Assembly (NCBI RefSeq): GCF_946478925.1
Contig: NZ_CAMLDP010000030.1
Location: forward strand, 1-19,369
DNA length: 19,369 nucleotides
Direction: 5' to 3'
Origin: an uncultured Nitrososphaera sp.
GTDB taxonomy: Archaea > Thermoproteota > Nitrososphaeria > Nitrososphaerales > Nitrososphaeraceae
Shown piece by piece: positions 1-6,207 of this stretch. Position 1 is the first letter of the stretch. Each line of letters begins with the position of its first letter. The position numbers and the translations under genes were made by a program. The notes below the pieces were generated by a model that was not told the DNA's origin, ran no database searches, and worked only from the letters and a program-made list of their open reading frames with translations.

Positions 1-428
1 CGCAGCCTCCTTGCAGAAGCATCGGGGTCGATAGGAAGCAGGATTGCGGCATCTTTTCTAGCAAGATTGCTCTGGTCAACTCCGGAATTGGCGCAGACAA
101 AGCCGTGTTTTGTTTCTGTGATGATTATGCCGTTTTTCATCATCACTATTTCCCTTGCCTCATCCAGTATCAATTGCACTACCCGCGGGTCTTTTTGCAA
201 CTCCCCGGCAAGCTTGGCTGCCTTTCTTGACGGCCTGACTTTGGCGAGGTCGACTACGCGCCCTTCTGCCTTGGACACGGCCTTTTGCGCGACCACCAGT
301 ACGTCGCCGTCCTGCAGCGCAATGCCGTTTGCATAGAGCGATTCAAGGATTACCGGGCCAAGGTCGCTTTTAGGCACAATGTCGCCGGCGACCTTGACAG
401 GGATGACCGTTATTGTTGTGAAAGGCAA
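1..428 (-). CDS. cofE: Coenzyme F420-0:L-glutamate ligase, 3' part cut off by window edge
   Basis: Adds gamma-linked glutamates to F420-0 in F420 synthesis in the cytoplasm. The translation of the minus strand shows the family's hallmarks in order: QDGDVLVVAQKAVSKAEGR near residues 36-54, a VRPS motif, a KDPR..QLILDEA helix, ITETKHGFVCANSGVDQSN, then LLPIDPDASA running off base 1. About 142 residues are present out of the usual roughly 250. No ATG fits before the conserved N-terminal PVKVAGD segment; the only reasonable start is TTG at 428-426, giving MPFTTITVIPVKV. An in-frame TAA lies 45 bases before that TTG, so the N-terminus cannot be much longer. I see no convincing TATA box or Shine-Dalgarno for it, so it may be co-transcribed with the Rid gene 48 bases upstream. 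Family identity is certain; the start is less so. Confidence 0.9.
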   Translation of the reverse strand, partial: MPFTTITVIPVKVAGDIVPKSDLGPVILESLYANGIALQDGDVLVVAQKAVSKAEGRVVDLAKVRPSRKAAKLAGELQKDPRVVQLILDEAREIVMMKNGIIITETKHGFVCANSGVDQSNLARKDAAILLPIDPDASARRL

Positions 429-476
429 CGCGGTATACAGATGATGATGTTGTGGGTTACAAAAACTAGCCGATTA

Positions 477-875
477 TTATCGGCTAAAAGAAATCGCTTC
501 TGCTTCTATCTCGACGAGGATGTCGGTGTCTATGAACCGGTTGACCTCGACCATCGATGTTGCAGGCCTCGTTCTTTCAAAGAACTTGGCATGAGCCGCG
601 CCTATCTTTTCCCAATCGCCAATGTTTTTCACATAGATCCGGGTCCTGACTACCTCTTCCAAACAGGATTCAAGCTGCAAGAGCGCGGACTCGATGTTCA
701 TTATCGCCTGCATGGTCTGCACGTATGGGTCGCCAACGCCGACAATGTTCCCGCCTGCGTCAGTCGCCGTCGTTCCTGAAACGTGTATTATAGAGCCGAC
801 GCGAACAGCCCGGGAATATCCAACCGCAGCCTCCCATTTTGTGCCGGATGAAATATGCTGCCTTCTTGTTTCCAA
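477..875 (-). CDS. Rid (YjgF/YER057c/UK114) family protein without the RidA arginine
   Basis: 132 residues, the usual length for the trimeric Rid fold. Characteristic segments are WEAAVGYSRAVRVG at about 14-27, VSGTTATDAGGNIVG, and a C-terminal LVEIEAEAI. True RidA imine/enamine deaminases have an Arg in the C-terminal PARS..V motif; here that region reads RPATSMVEVNRF, so the Arg position is Thr. This places it in one of the non-RidA Rid subfamilies, whose substrates are largely unknown, so imine deamination should not be assumed. The start is TTG at 875-873, chosen because it lies just before the conserved N-terminal strand and because a TATA-like box is centred 27 bases upstream, which fits a leaderless transcript. 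It lies between the HAD gene and cofE on the same strand. Confidence 0.88.
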   Translation of the reverse strand: METRRQHISSGTKWEAAVGYSRAVRVGSIIHVSGTTATDAGGNIVGVGDPYVQTMQAIMNIESALLQLESCLEEVVRTRIYVKNIGDWEKIGAAHAKFFERTRPATSMVEVNRFIDTDILVEIEAEAISFSR

Positions 876-898
876 CGTTCACCAATTACAAAAATAGA

Positions 899-906
899 GA
901 TATAAA
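899..906 (-). promoter_or_regulatory. TATA-like box for the Rid gene
   Basis: Minus-strand TTTATATC in the 41-base gap between the HAD and Rid genes. Its centre is about 27 bases from the TTG at 875, the spacing expected for archaeal transcription starting at or next to the start codon. Confidence 0.55.
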
Positions 907-916
907 CAAAAAGTTA

Positions 917-1591
917 CTACTTGTTCGTAGTCGCAAGCACGGCTTTTCCGTACTTTTTCTCCAGCAGATGCAGGAGCAGGCTCAGGTCGCGCCTTTCAAT
1001 AGTGTCATCGGCCCTTTCCTTCACTATTTCCACAGGGCAAAATCCGACAGTATAGCCTGCGAGCGCGAACAGCTTCAGGTCGTTTGCGCCGTCGACTACG
1101 ACTACAATGTCATCCTTTTTCACGCCCCATTCCTGTACGGTCGAACGTATGGCAGCCGCCTTGTCCGACGTGACGTTCAGTTTTACGTCGTGCAGCTTGT
1201 GGTCGTTGAATATCAGCTCGTTTGAGAATATCCTGTCAATCCCAAGGTCGTGCTTTAGCCGGTCGGTGATTATGGTAAAGCCGCCAGAGACGGCAATCAT
1301 CTTCCACCCCGCGCTCTTTAGCGCGCTGCACAGCTCTTTTGCCCCTGGCATTATGGGCAGGTTCTCGGCAAGATCTTTTGCCTTGTTGTAGTCGATGCCG
1401 CGCAGGGCGTGGACGCGCTTTACAAGGCCCTCCTCCCAGTTTATCTCGCCGCGTATGCCGGCCTTTGTGATGTCCCAGATCTCCTTTTCCTTTTCAGGCC
1501 CCACGAGGGAGGCAAGGACAGGGAGATATTCGGCGTCGAGTAGAACGCCTTCTACATCAAAAACAGCCAGCATGTTTCGTTGCGTAAGCAA
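917..1591 (-). CDS. HAD-superfamily phosphatase, SerB/ThrH-like (phosphoserine phosphatase candidate)
   Basis: 224 residues with the four HAD motifs of the phosphoserine phosphatase branch: motif I FDVEGVL (nucleophile Asp12), motif II VSGGF (Ser102), Lys144 as motif III, and motif IV VDGAND (167-171). The SerB-like cap fits KEIWDITKAGIRGEINWEE. The likely role is releasing serine from phosphoserine, or a related phosphotransfer. The acid/base residue of motif I is Glu14 instead of the usual Asp (DxE, not DxD). The same DxEG form occurs in ThrH phosphoserine:homoserine phosphotransferase, so substrate is open. The start is TTG at 1591 because a strong GAGGTGA ribosome site sits 7 bases upstream; ATG at 1573 is the alternative and lacks such a site. 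The gap to the VWA gene is 26 bases, suggesting co-transcription. Confidence 0.85.
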   Translation of the reverse strand: MLTQRNMLAVFDVEGVLLDAEYLPVLASLVGPEKEKEIWDITKAGIRGEINWEEGLVKRVHALRGIDYNKAKDLAENLPIMPGAKELCSALKSAGWKMIAVSGGFTIITDRLKHDLGIDRIFSNELIFNDHKLHDVKLNVTSDKAAAIRSTVQEWGVKKDDIVVVVDGANDLKLFALAGYTVGFCPVEIVKERADDTIERRDLSLLLHLLEKKYGKAVLATTNK

Positions 1592-1598
1592 AGCAAAT

Positions 1599-1605
1599 TC
1601 ACCTC
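1599..1605 (-). promoter_or_regulatory. Shine-Dalgarno site GAGGTGA for the HAD gene
   Basis: Minus-strand GAGGTGA complements the archaeal 16S rRNA 3' end and sits 7 bases before the TTG at 1591. It decides that TTG over the ATG six codons downstream. Its presence fits an internal operon gene, unlike the apparently leaderless first genes nearby. Confidence 0.7.
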
Positions 1606-1617
1606 ATTATATTAAGT

Positions 1618-3018
1618 TTAGTATGAACGGCCCCGGATTGTCTGCTGTTTTTTGTTGCTCAAATAGTCTGTCAGCAGCACTTTGTCGATTTCAGCAGGGT
1701 TGATGTAGTACGACCTGCCCTTCACGTACTTCTCCATCTCGTTTACGTAGCCAAGCAAGGAATCCTCCTCGCTTATCATGATGGTGTCAATATCTATCTT
1801 CATCGAGTGACATTTTTTCGCCTCCACTATCGTGCGCTCGCCGATGTACTGATCTACCTGCCGATAGCGGTAGCACAGGTACACCAGTTCCCCGGACGCA
1901 ACGTCAAGGTTCATGCTCTGGTTTGCCTTGACCGTGTCAAGCGTGTCCTTGTCAGGCGTGTAAAAGTGCGAGTACGGCCTCTGCGACAGGATCTTGTCCT
2001 GCTCGCCCTTGTCGTCGATAAAGCACGCGCTCGGGTGTCCATCGGTTACAAGCACGATGCGCTTGTTCTCCGCGCCGTCCTTTTGCAGAATCTTGCTTGC
2101 AAGTCGGAATGCCGCCTGGTAGTTCGTGTAATGGAGAAAGTCAGAGCCGGGTTCAAACGTTTTCAGGTACGGGATGTCCTGCGGGAGTACCTTTGACGCA
2201 AGCGCCCCAAAGCCTACGATGTAAACAGAATCAGAAGGAAAGAACTTGCGGTTCAAGAGATACAAACTCCACAGTGCGCGTTTTGCAGCCTCTATCCTGC
2301 TCATGTCGCCGTACATAGTCGAGTAGCGCATTGTGGACGAAAGGTCGATGCAGTAGACCATCGCCACGCGTACGTCCTGCATCGTCTCATATTCTTCAAA
2401 ATCCTCCACGTCTATTTGCAGCGGGAGTTTCACGTCCTTGCCGTCCTTGAACGAGCGCTGGATTGTATTGAGCAATGACTTTGGCACGTTTAAGAGCCGG
2501 ATGTCGTCGCCGGGCTCGTATTTCTTGCTCGTGTCAAGCACTATCGATCCCTGCCCATAGTCATGCGTCTCGTGCATCCCGTACTCGCCGGCCTTGAGCG
2601 CCTTCATCACGTCGCTCAGTATCCTGCCGCCGATGTTGACAAAGCCCTTGCTTGAAAGCCACTTTGGCGAGTCTTTCAGGTAGCCCTTTTGCACTAACTG
2701 GCGTACAAGCGGCATCCCGTCGCCGTCGTCCACTTGGTTGCCGGACTGCGAGCTCTGCTGTTGCTCTTTTTCCTGCGGGCCTTGCTCGCTTGACATCTGC
2801 GACATGACATTCTGCAGGCTCTGCTCAAGCTCCTGCAGGGAAGGTGTCTTTTCGCGGAGGGCCTCTCTGCCTATTGTTTTTAGCAGTTTGTCTAGGACAT
2901 CTTTTGGCAGGTCTCTGCTTTTTTCCTGCTGCTGTTGTTGCTGCGGGCTTTGACCGTCGTCTTCCAGTGCAAAGTAGACGAATTTCTTGCTTCCCGGTAC
3001 CTTACTGGGAGAGGGCAT
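1618..3018 (-). CDS. von Willebrand factor A (VWA) domain protein, chelatase/CoxE-like partner of the adjacent AAA+ ATPase
   Basis: 466 residues from ATG at 3018, which overlaps the ATPase stop by 17 bases; a longer frame to 3147 exists only as a shadow of the ATPase. Residues 24-31 and about 81-100 are Gln/Glu/Ser-rich, including six consecutive Gln, probably a flexible linker. The VWA domain occupies about 215-430: its MIDAS metal site reads DLSST (Asp225, Ser227, Thr229, with Thr for the usual last Ser), with Thr298 and VTDG (Asp326) completing it. No signal peptide or membrane segment is seen, so it is cytoplasmic. In Mg-chelatase (ChlI/ChlD), cobaltochelatase (CobS/CobT) and MoxR/CoxE systems an AAA+ motor works with a MIDAS protein on a third target; the target here is unknown. 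A weak AAGGA lies 9-10 bases before the ATG, and translational coupling is likely. Confidence 0.87.
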   Translation of the reverse strand: MPSPSKVPGSKKFVYFALEDDGQSPQQQQQQEKSRDLPKDVLDKLLKTIGREALREKTPSLQELEQSLQNVMSQMSSEQGPQEKEQQQSSQSGNQVDDGDGMPLVRQLVQKGYLKDSPKWLSSKGFVNIGGRILSDVMKALKAGEYGMHETHDYGQGSIVLDTSKKYEPGDDIRLLNVPKSLLNTIQRSFKDGKDVKLPLQIDVEDFEEYETMQDVRVAMVYCIDLSSTMRYSTMYGDMSRIEAAKRALWSLYLLNRKFFPSDSVYIVGFGALASKVLPQDIPYLKTFEPGSDFLHYTNYQAAFRLASKILQKDGAENKRIVLVTDGHPSACFIDDKGEQDKILSQRPYSHFYTPDKDTLDTVKANQSMNLDVASGELVYLCYRYRQVDQYIGERTIVEAKKCHSMKIDIDTIMISEEDSLLGYVNEMEKYVKGRSYYINPAEIDKVLLTDYLSNKKQQTIRGRSY

Positions 3019-4654
3019 AGCTGTTGTCCTTCTTGTCGAGGAGTGGTGGCTGGATGTGGCGTAGGCCCTCAAGGACCACCTCGGCGACTGCGGCTGTAAA
3101 CTCGCCGTCAAGGTCAGAAAGTGCGATGCTGTCAGTACGGATGCCAAGCTGTTTTGCTTGTTCTACGAGCTGCTTTTGCTCGTCCTTTATGGCAGACAGA
3201 GTCTCTGCGACTGCCGCTTTTAGCGCAGGGAACTTTGTCAGCTGCGACTCGTAGTCGGAGGTGTCGGCCTTTTTGCCGCCGGGCAGTACCTGCGACACCT
3301 GGAACGCCTTGTTCTTGGCAAATTCGTTCTTCATCTTGGCTATCTGATCCGGTGATATTTTCTCCACGTATTCAAGCGACACTTCCTTTAGCGTGGCATC
3401 TATGACAGAGTCCAGTATGTTTCTGCGGTTTTCCCGCGTGTCTTCCATCTCGGCAAGCTCGAACTTGGACGACTGGTGTATGCAGTGTATATCGCAAAAG
3501 CGCGGCACCGCCTTGATGTTGTATATGATAGAGCGCGTGCGCTCGGCTTCCCCTATCATCATCTCCATCGAGTGCACCGCCATCCTGACGCTGACTCCCT
3601 TGTCGTGATTGACGTCGTGGTGGGCGCGTGTCGCCTGCGTTATCTTGGCAATCGCCTTCACTATAAAGACGGGCAAGAAAACGTTCTTTGGATCTGCGAC
3701 CCTTGTTTCCTGTGTTATGATCAGCATCTCGTCGCTCACAGTCTTGGGGTAGTGCGTGTCGACGTGGCTCTTTAGTCTGTCAAACAAAGGCTCGATTATC
3801 TTGCCAGAATGGGTATAGTCAATCGGGTTTGCAGTGGCGATTATCTTGACGTCAGGCTTGAACACGACGGGGTAAGCGCCCGTGGTAAACCGGCCTTCCT
3901 GGAGCACGCTCAATAGCGACACTTGCTTTCTTGGGTCAAGCACCGGCAATTCATCAATGCACAGGATGCCGTGGCGCGCCTGCAACAGCTGGCCTGCGGA
4001 ATACGACTCCATGCTGTACAGCTCGACTCCTTTCTTTGCAATCTTTATCGCGTCTATCTGCCCCACGAGGTCCTTGACAGAGATGTCTGGCGTGGAGAGG
4101 ATGTACTTGAATCTGTCAGCGCCAGAGAGCCAGTCGATCTTTGTTTCTAGTTTGTCCTGACGGATGACGTCCTCGCATTCCCTTGACACCGTGAACTCGG
4201 GGACTGTCCTGACAACCTCTCTGTCTGCAAGCAGCGCAGAAAGGTGCTCCTCAGGCATCGAGGTCGGGATGTCGTTCGTGACTGTCCCGCGCACGACAGG
4301 AATTGGAGAAAGCAAGTTCTTGGCAATTGCCTCTGCAATCTTGGTCTTGGCCTGCCCAATCTGACCCACGAGCAGGATGTCGTGTCCAGAGAGAATCGCG
4401 CGGTTGACGGCCGGCACTACGTCGTCGTCATAGCCGATGATGCCGGGGTACGGGTGCTCGCCTGCCTTCAACTTGGCAACGAGGTTGCCGCGCAGCTGCT
4501 CCTCTACTGTGACGTGCTTGTAGTTAATTTTCAAAAGATCGCCAAGCGTCTTTAGCTGTTTATAGTCTTCGGGCACACCAGGCATTACCTCTGAATACTT
4601 GGGCTTTGAAGTGTAAGAACGGCGGACTGTTTCTTCTATCTTGCTGCTGCTCAT
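3002..4654 (-). CDS. Mg-chelatase/MoxR-like AAA+ ATPase
   Basis: 550 residues. The AAA+ core begins after about residue 70. Walker A reads GQIGQAKT (97-104), where Ala replaces the last Gly of GxxxxGKT; this AKT/AKS variant is seen in other members of the Mg-chelatase branch. Walker B is LCIDEL (231-236), followed by sensor-1 ATANP (273-277) and a lid domain. The C-terminal 150 residues are helical and charged and extend the protein beyond the roughly 330-350 residues of BchI or CobS. It probably acts as a hexameric remodelling or metal-insertion motor with the VWA protein encoded directly downstream with a 17-base overlap. The start is ATG at 4654. A TTTAAATT box lies about 36 bases upstream, so it may have its own short-leader transcript besides read-through from the 40-residue gene 45 bases upstream. 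Confidence 0.9.
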   Translation of the reverse strand: MSSSKIEETVRRSYTSKPKYSEVMPGVPEDYKQLKTLGDLLKINYKHVTVEEQLRGNLVAKLKAGEHPYPGIIGYDDDVVPAVNRAILSGHDILLVGQIGQAKTKIAEAIAKNLLSPIPVVRGTVTNDIPTSMPEEHLSALLADREVVRTVPEFTVSRECEDVIRQDKLETKIDWLSGADRFKYILSTPDISVKDLVGQIDAIKIAKKGVELYSMESYSAGQLLQARHGILCIDELPVLDPRKQVSLLSVLQEGRFTTGAYPVVFKPDVKIIATANPIDYTHSGKIIEPLFDRLKSHVDTHYPKTVSDEMLIITQETRVADPKNVFLPVFIVKAIAKITQATRAHHDVNHDKGVSVRMAVHSMEMMIGEAERTRSIIYNIKAVPRFCDIHCIHQSSKFELAEMEDTRENRRNILDSVIDATLKEVSLEYVEKISPDQIAKMKNEFAKNKAFQVSQVLPGGKKADTSDYESQLTKFPALKAAVAETLSAIKDEQKQLVEQAKQLGIRTDSIALSDLDGEFTAAVAEVVLEGLRHIQPPLLDKKDNSYALSQ

Positions 4655-4686
4655 ATTAGTGAGACGGGCTGTTTTCGACCCTCACA

Positions 4687-4694
4687 AATTTAAA
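4687..4694 (-). promoter_or_regulatory. Possible TATA-like box for the AAA+ ATPase gene
   Basis: Minus-strand TTTAAATT in the 45-base gap upstream of the ATPase ATG at 4654. The centre is about 36 bases away, implying a leader of roughly 10 bases. The match is AT-rich but simple, so this is tentative. Confidence 0.35.
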
Positions 4695-4699
4695 GATAC

Positions 4700-4822
4700 T
4701 CAATGATTTTCTATCGCAAGTTCCAGCTGGCGCAGGTATTCTTCGTTTTCCAGATCCTGCGCCGTCTTGACAGGCCGGGCCACCAGTTTTGGAGCCACTG
4801 GAGCCTCTTTCTTTGACGGCAT
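4700..4822 (-). CDS. Small 40-residue protein of unknown function upstream of the AAA+/VWA pair
   Basis: I do not recognise this protein. From ATG at 4822 it reads MPSKKEAPVAPKLVARPVKT, then a charged, probably helical tail ending LELAIENH. The N-terminal half is Pro/Ala/Lys-rich and looks disordered; the C-terminal half (AQDLENEEYLRQLELAIE) is amphipathic. A longer frame to 4882 is less likely because a TATA-like TTATAA at 4851-4856 falls inside it, about 31 bases before ATG 4822. It lies 45 bases before the ATPase gene on the same strand and could be a peptide partner or adaptor of that complex. That it is coding is inferred from the promoter position and the clean short frame. Confidence 0.5.
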   Translation of the reverse strand: MPSKKEAPVAPKLVARPVKTAQDLENEEYLRQLELAIENH

Positions 4823-4850
4823 ATTTCTCGTTTTTATTATAAGGCTCAGC

Positions 4851-4856
4851 TTATAA
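4851..4856 (-). promoter_or_regulatory. TATA-like box for the 40-residue gene and the AAA+/VWA operon
   Basis: TTATAA, reading GTTATAAG on the minus strand, centred about 31 bases before ATG 4822. A second AT-rich run (TTATAATAAAAA) lies closer, about 16 bases from the ATG, too near to be the TATA box of this start. Confidence 0.45.
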
Positions 4857-4969
4857 CGATTTACCCGAACCAAACCGCGCAATGGAATAAAATATTTTTA
4901 CAAAACTGCTTCCTGTGTTCAATAACCAGTGTCAGCAGGCGGGCGAGGCGGCTGTTTGTTGTAAATATT

Positions 4970-5006
4970 GCATGGTTTTTGCGCCCGCACGCCCAGCATG
5001 GTTTTT
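4970..5006 (+). repeat. Pair of 11-base direct repeats upstream of rps13
   Basis: The 11-mer gcatggttttt occurs at 4970-4980 and again at 4996-5006, a period of 26 bases. The second copy contains the T-run of the likely rps13 TATA region. Each copy contains an ATG: the first in frame with rps13, the second opening a nine-codon frame that stops at 5025-5027. Confidence 0.6.
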
Positions 5007-5009
5007 ATT
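5001..5009 (+). promoter_or_regulatory. TATA-like element for the rps13-rps4 operon
   Basis: GTTTTTATT is centred about 30 bases before the TTG chosen as the rps13 start. An alternative upstream box (GTAAATATT, from 4961) would give a leader of about 45 bases containing a nine-codon frame. Confidence 0.4.
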
Positions 5010-5034
5010 GCCGAGTATACGCCGTGAAGGTGAT

Positions 5035-5676
5035 TTGTCCGCTTCGGAGTACAAACACATACTCAGAATCGCCGGAAAGGACGTTGAAGGCAGCAAGAAA
5101 TTGCTTGTCGCCATCAGCGAGATTAAAGGCGTAGGTTACAATTTTGCCCAAGTATTGACGCAGTCGCTGAACGTTAACCCGAATATGCGCGTCGGTTTCC
5201 TGACAGACAAGGAGCTGCGCGAGATAGAGGAAGCTATCTCTAATCCAACCAAGTTCGGCGTGCCGGAATGGTACCTGAACCGCAAGAAGGACATGGATAC
5301 TGGCACGACGCACCACATGATTACTTCGGATCTTGATTTTGCCATCGGCAACGATGTTGACCGCGAAAAGACGGTCATGAGCTGGAGAGGCTACAGGCAC
5401 ATGTTCGGCCTGAGAGTGAGAGGCCAGCGCACGAGGACGACCGGCAGGAAGGGAGGAGCGGTCGGAGTGAAAAAGACCAAGCTCGTCACTGGCGCGGCAC
5501 CGGCAGCGCCTGGAGCAGCACCGGCGGCAGGAGCTGCGGCGCCTGCAGCAGGAGGAGCGGCAGCCAAGCCAGCAGCGGGCGCGGCACCGGCAGCAGCTGG
5601 AGCGGCGAAACCCGCGGCAGGAGGAGCAGCACCGGCAGCCAAGCCAGCAGCGGCAAAGGAGCCGGCGAAAAAGTAA
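5035..5676 (+). CDS. rps13: Small ribosomal subunit protein uS13 with a long Ala/Pro/Gly-rich C-terminal tail
   Basis: 213 residues from TTG at 5035. Residues 1-150 are archaeal S13: SASEYKHILRIAGKDVEGS at the N-terminus, the IKGVGYNFA helix-hairpin-helix, RGYRHMFGLRVRGQRT and RTTGRKGGAVGVKK near the C-terminus. It sits in the head of the 30S subunit. From residue 153 a tail of about 60 residues made almost only of Ala, Pro, Gly and a few Lys follows, far beyond the usual roughly 150 residues; it ends AKEPAKK. The TTG was chosen because SASEYKHI matches where archaeal S13 begins and GGTGAT lies directly before it. In-frame TTG 5008 and ATG 4972 would add residues foreign to the family. It is co-transcribed with rps4, 12 bases downstream. 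Confidence 0.93.
   Translation: MSASEYKHILRIAGKDVEGSKKLLVAISEIKGVGYNFAQVLTQSLNVNPNMRVGFLTDKELREIEEAISNPTKFGVPEWYLNRKKDMDTGTTHHMITSDLDFAIGNDVDREKTVMSWRGYRHMFGLRVRGQRTRTTGRKGGAVGVKKTKLVTGAAPAAPGAAPAAGAAAPAAGGAAAKPAAGAAPAAAGAAKPAAGGAAPAAKPAAAKEPAKK
5491..5660 (+). repeat. In-frame imperfect repeats encoding the S13 Ala/Pro/Gly tail
   Basis: Within the tail, the 20-mer ggcagccaagccagcagcgg occurs exactly at 5559-5578 and 5634-5653 (75 bases, 25 codons apart). The 17-mer ggcgcggcaccggcagc occurs at 5491-5507 and 5578-5594 (87 bases, 29 codons apart). All spacings are multiples of three, consistent with in-frame slippage or unequal exchange. Confidence 0.85.
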
Positions 5677-5682
5677 GAGGTG
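5677..5682 (+). promoter_or_regulatory. Shine-Dalgarno site GAGGTG for rps4
   Basis: GAGGTG begins immediately after the rps13 TAA and lies 6 bases before the ATG at 5689. It supports that start over the out-of-frame ATG at 5685. Confidence 0.65.
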
Positions 5683-5688
5683 TCATGA

Positions 5689-6207
5689 ATGGGAGATCCT
5701 AGAAAGCAAAAGAAACTTTTCCACCGTCCAAGGAGAATATGGACCACAGACCAGCTTAACGCTGAACTTTATATCATGGGCTCGTACGGCCTGAGGAACA
5801 AGCGCGAGCTCTGGAAGGCCCAGACAGAGATGGCAAGGGTCAGGAACCAGGCACGCGCGCTGCTTGCACTTTCGACAGAGGCCAGGGCAGAGAAGGAAAA
5901 GAGGTTGCTTAACTTTTTGTCGAGGATTGGCCTCGTAAAAGAGGGTGCAACGCTTGATGACATTCTCGGATTGAAGGTTGAGGACCTGCTTGAGCGCAGG
6001 CTCCAGACAATAGTCATGAAGAGGATGGGCACAAAGTCTGCGTCGCAGGCACGCCAGGTGGTGAGCCACGGCCACGTCTCGATAGGCAACAGGAAGATAA
6101 ACAGGCCGGGTTACATTGTAAAGACGGAAGAGGAGGCACAGATACTCCTCCATCTTGAGCTCCCATCGGCAGCGCCAGCAGGCGACGGCGCAGCGCCGGC
6201 ATCCTAG
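5689..6207 (+). CDS. rps4: Small ribosomal subunit protein uS4
   Basis: 172 residues, typical for archaeal S4. Visible marks are the basic N-terminus MGDPRKQKKLFHRPRRIW, the YGLRNKRELWKAQTEMARVR segment, and a C-terminal S4 RNA-binding domain at about 100-160 (ERRLQTIVMKRMGTKSASQARQVVSHGHVSIGNRKINRPGY, quoted as one motif region here only by its ends: ERRLQ to RPGY). It binds 16S rRNA early in 30S assembly. It lies 12 bases downstream of rps13. The last 15 residues are again Ala/Pro/Gly-rich, a short echo of the S13 tail. The usual archaeal neighbour rps11 does not follow; a convergent gene overlaps its stop codon by 4 bases at a CTAG. Confidence 0.95.
   Translation: MGDPRKQKKLFHRPRRIWTTDQLNAELYIMGSYGLRNKRELWKAQTEMARVRNQARALLALSTEARAEKEKRLLNFLSRIGLVKEGATLDDILGLKVEDLLERRLQTIVMKRMGTKSASQARQVVSHGHVSIGNRKINRPGYIVKTEEEAQILLHLELPSAAPAGDGAAPAS

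Noticed and set aside
2920..2960. Possible trinucleotide repeat behind the poly-Gln run in the VWA protein
   Set aside because: The run mixes CAG and CAA codons and is only six Gln long, so it is not a pure expandable repeat.
3019..3147. Extended N-terminus of the VWA protein
   Set aside because: Lies wholly within the ATPase coding sequence and reads as low-complexity Ser/Thr/Arg; ATG 3018 gives the normal short overlap.
4915..5034. Extended N-terminus of S13 from ATG 4915 or 4972
   Set aside because: The added residues (Cys/Trp/Pro-rich) do not match archaeal S13, and the extension covers the likely promoter.
5391..5747. Antisense Ala/Pro-rich frames opposite the S13 tail
   Set aside because: They are mirror images of a GC-rich repetitive codon pattern; the plus-strand frame continues a certain S13 gene.
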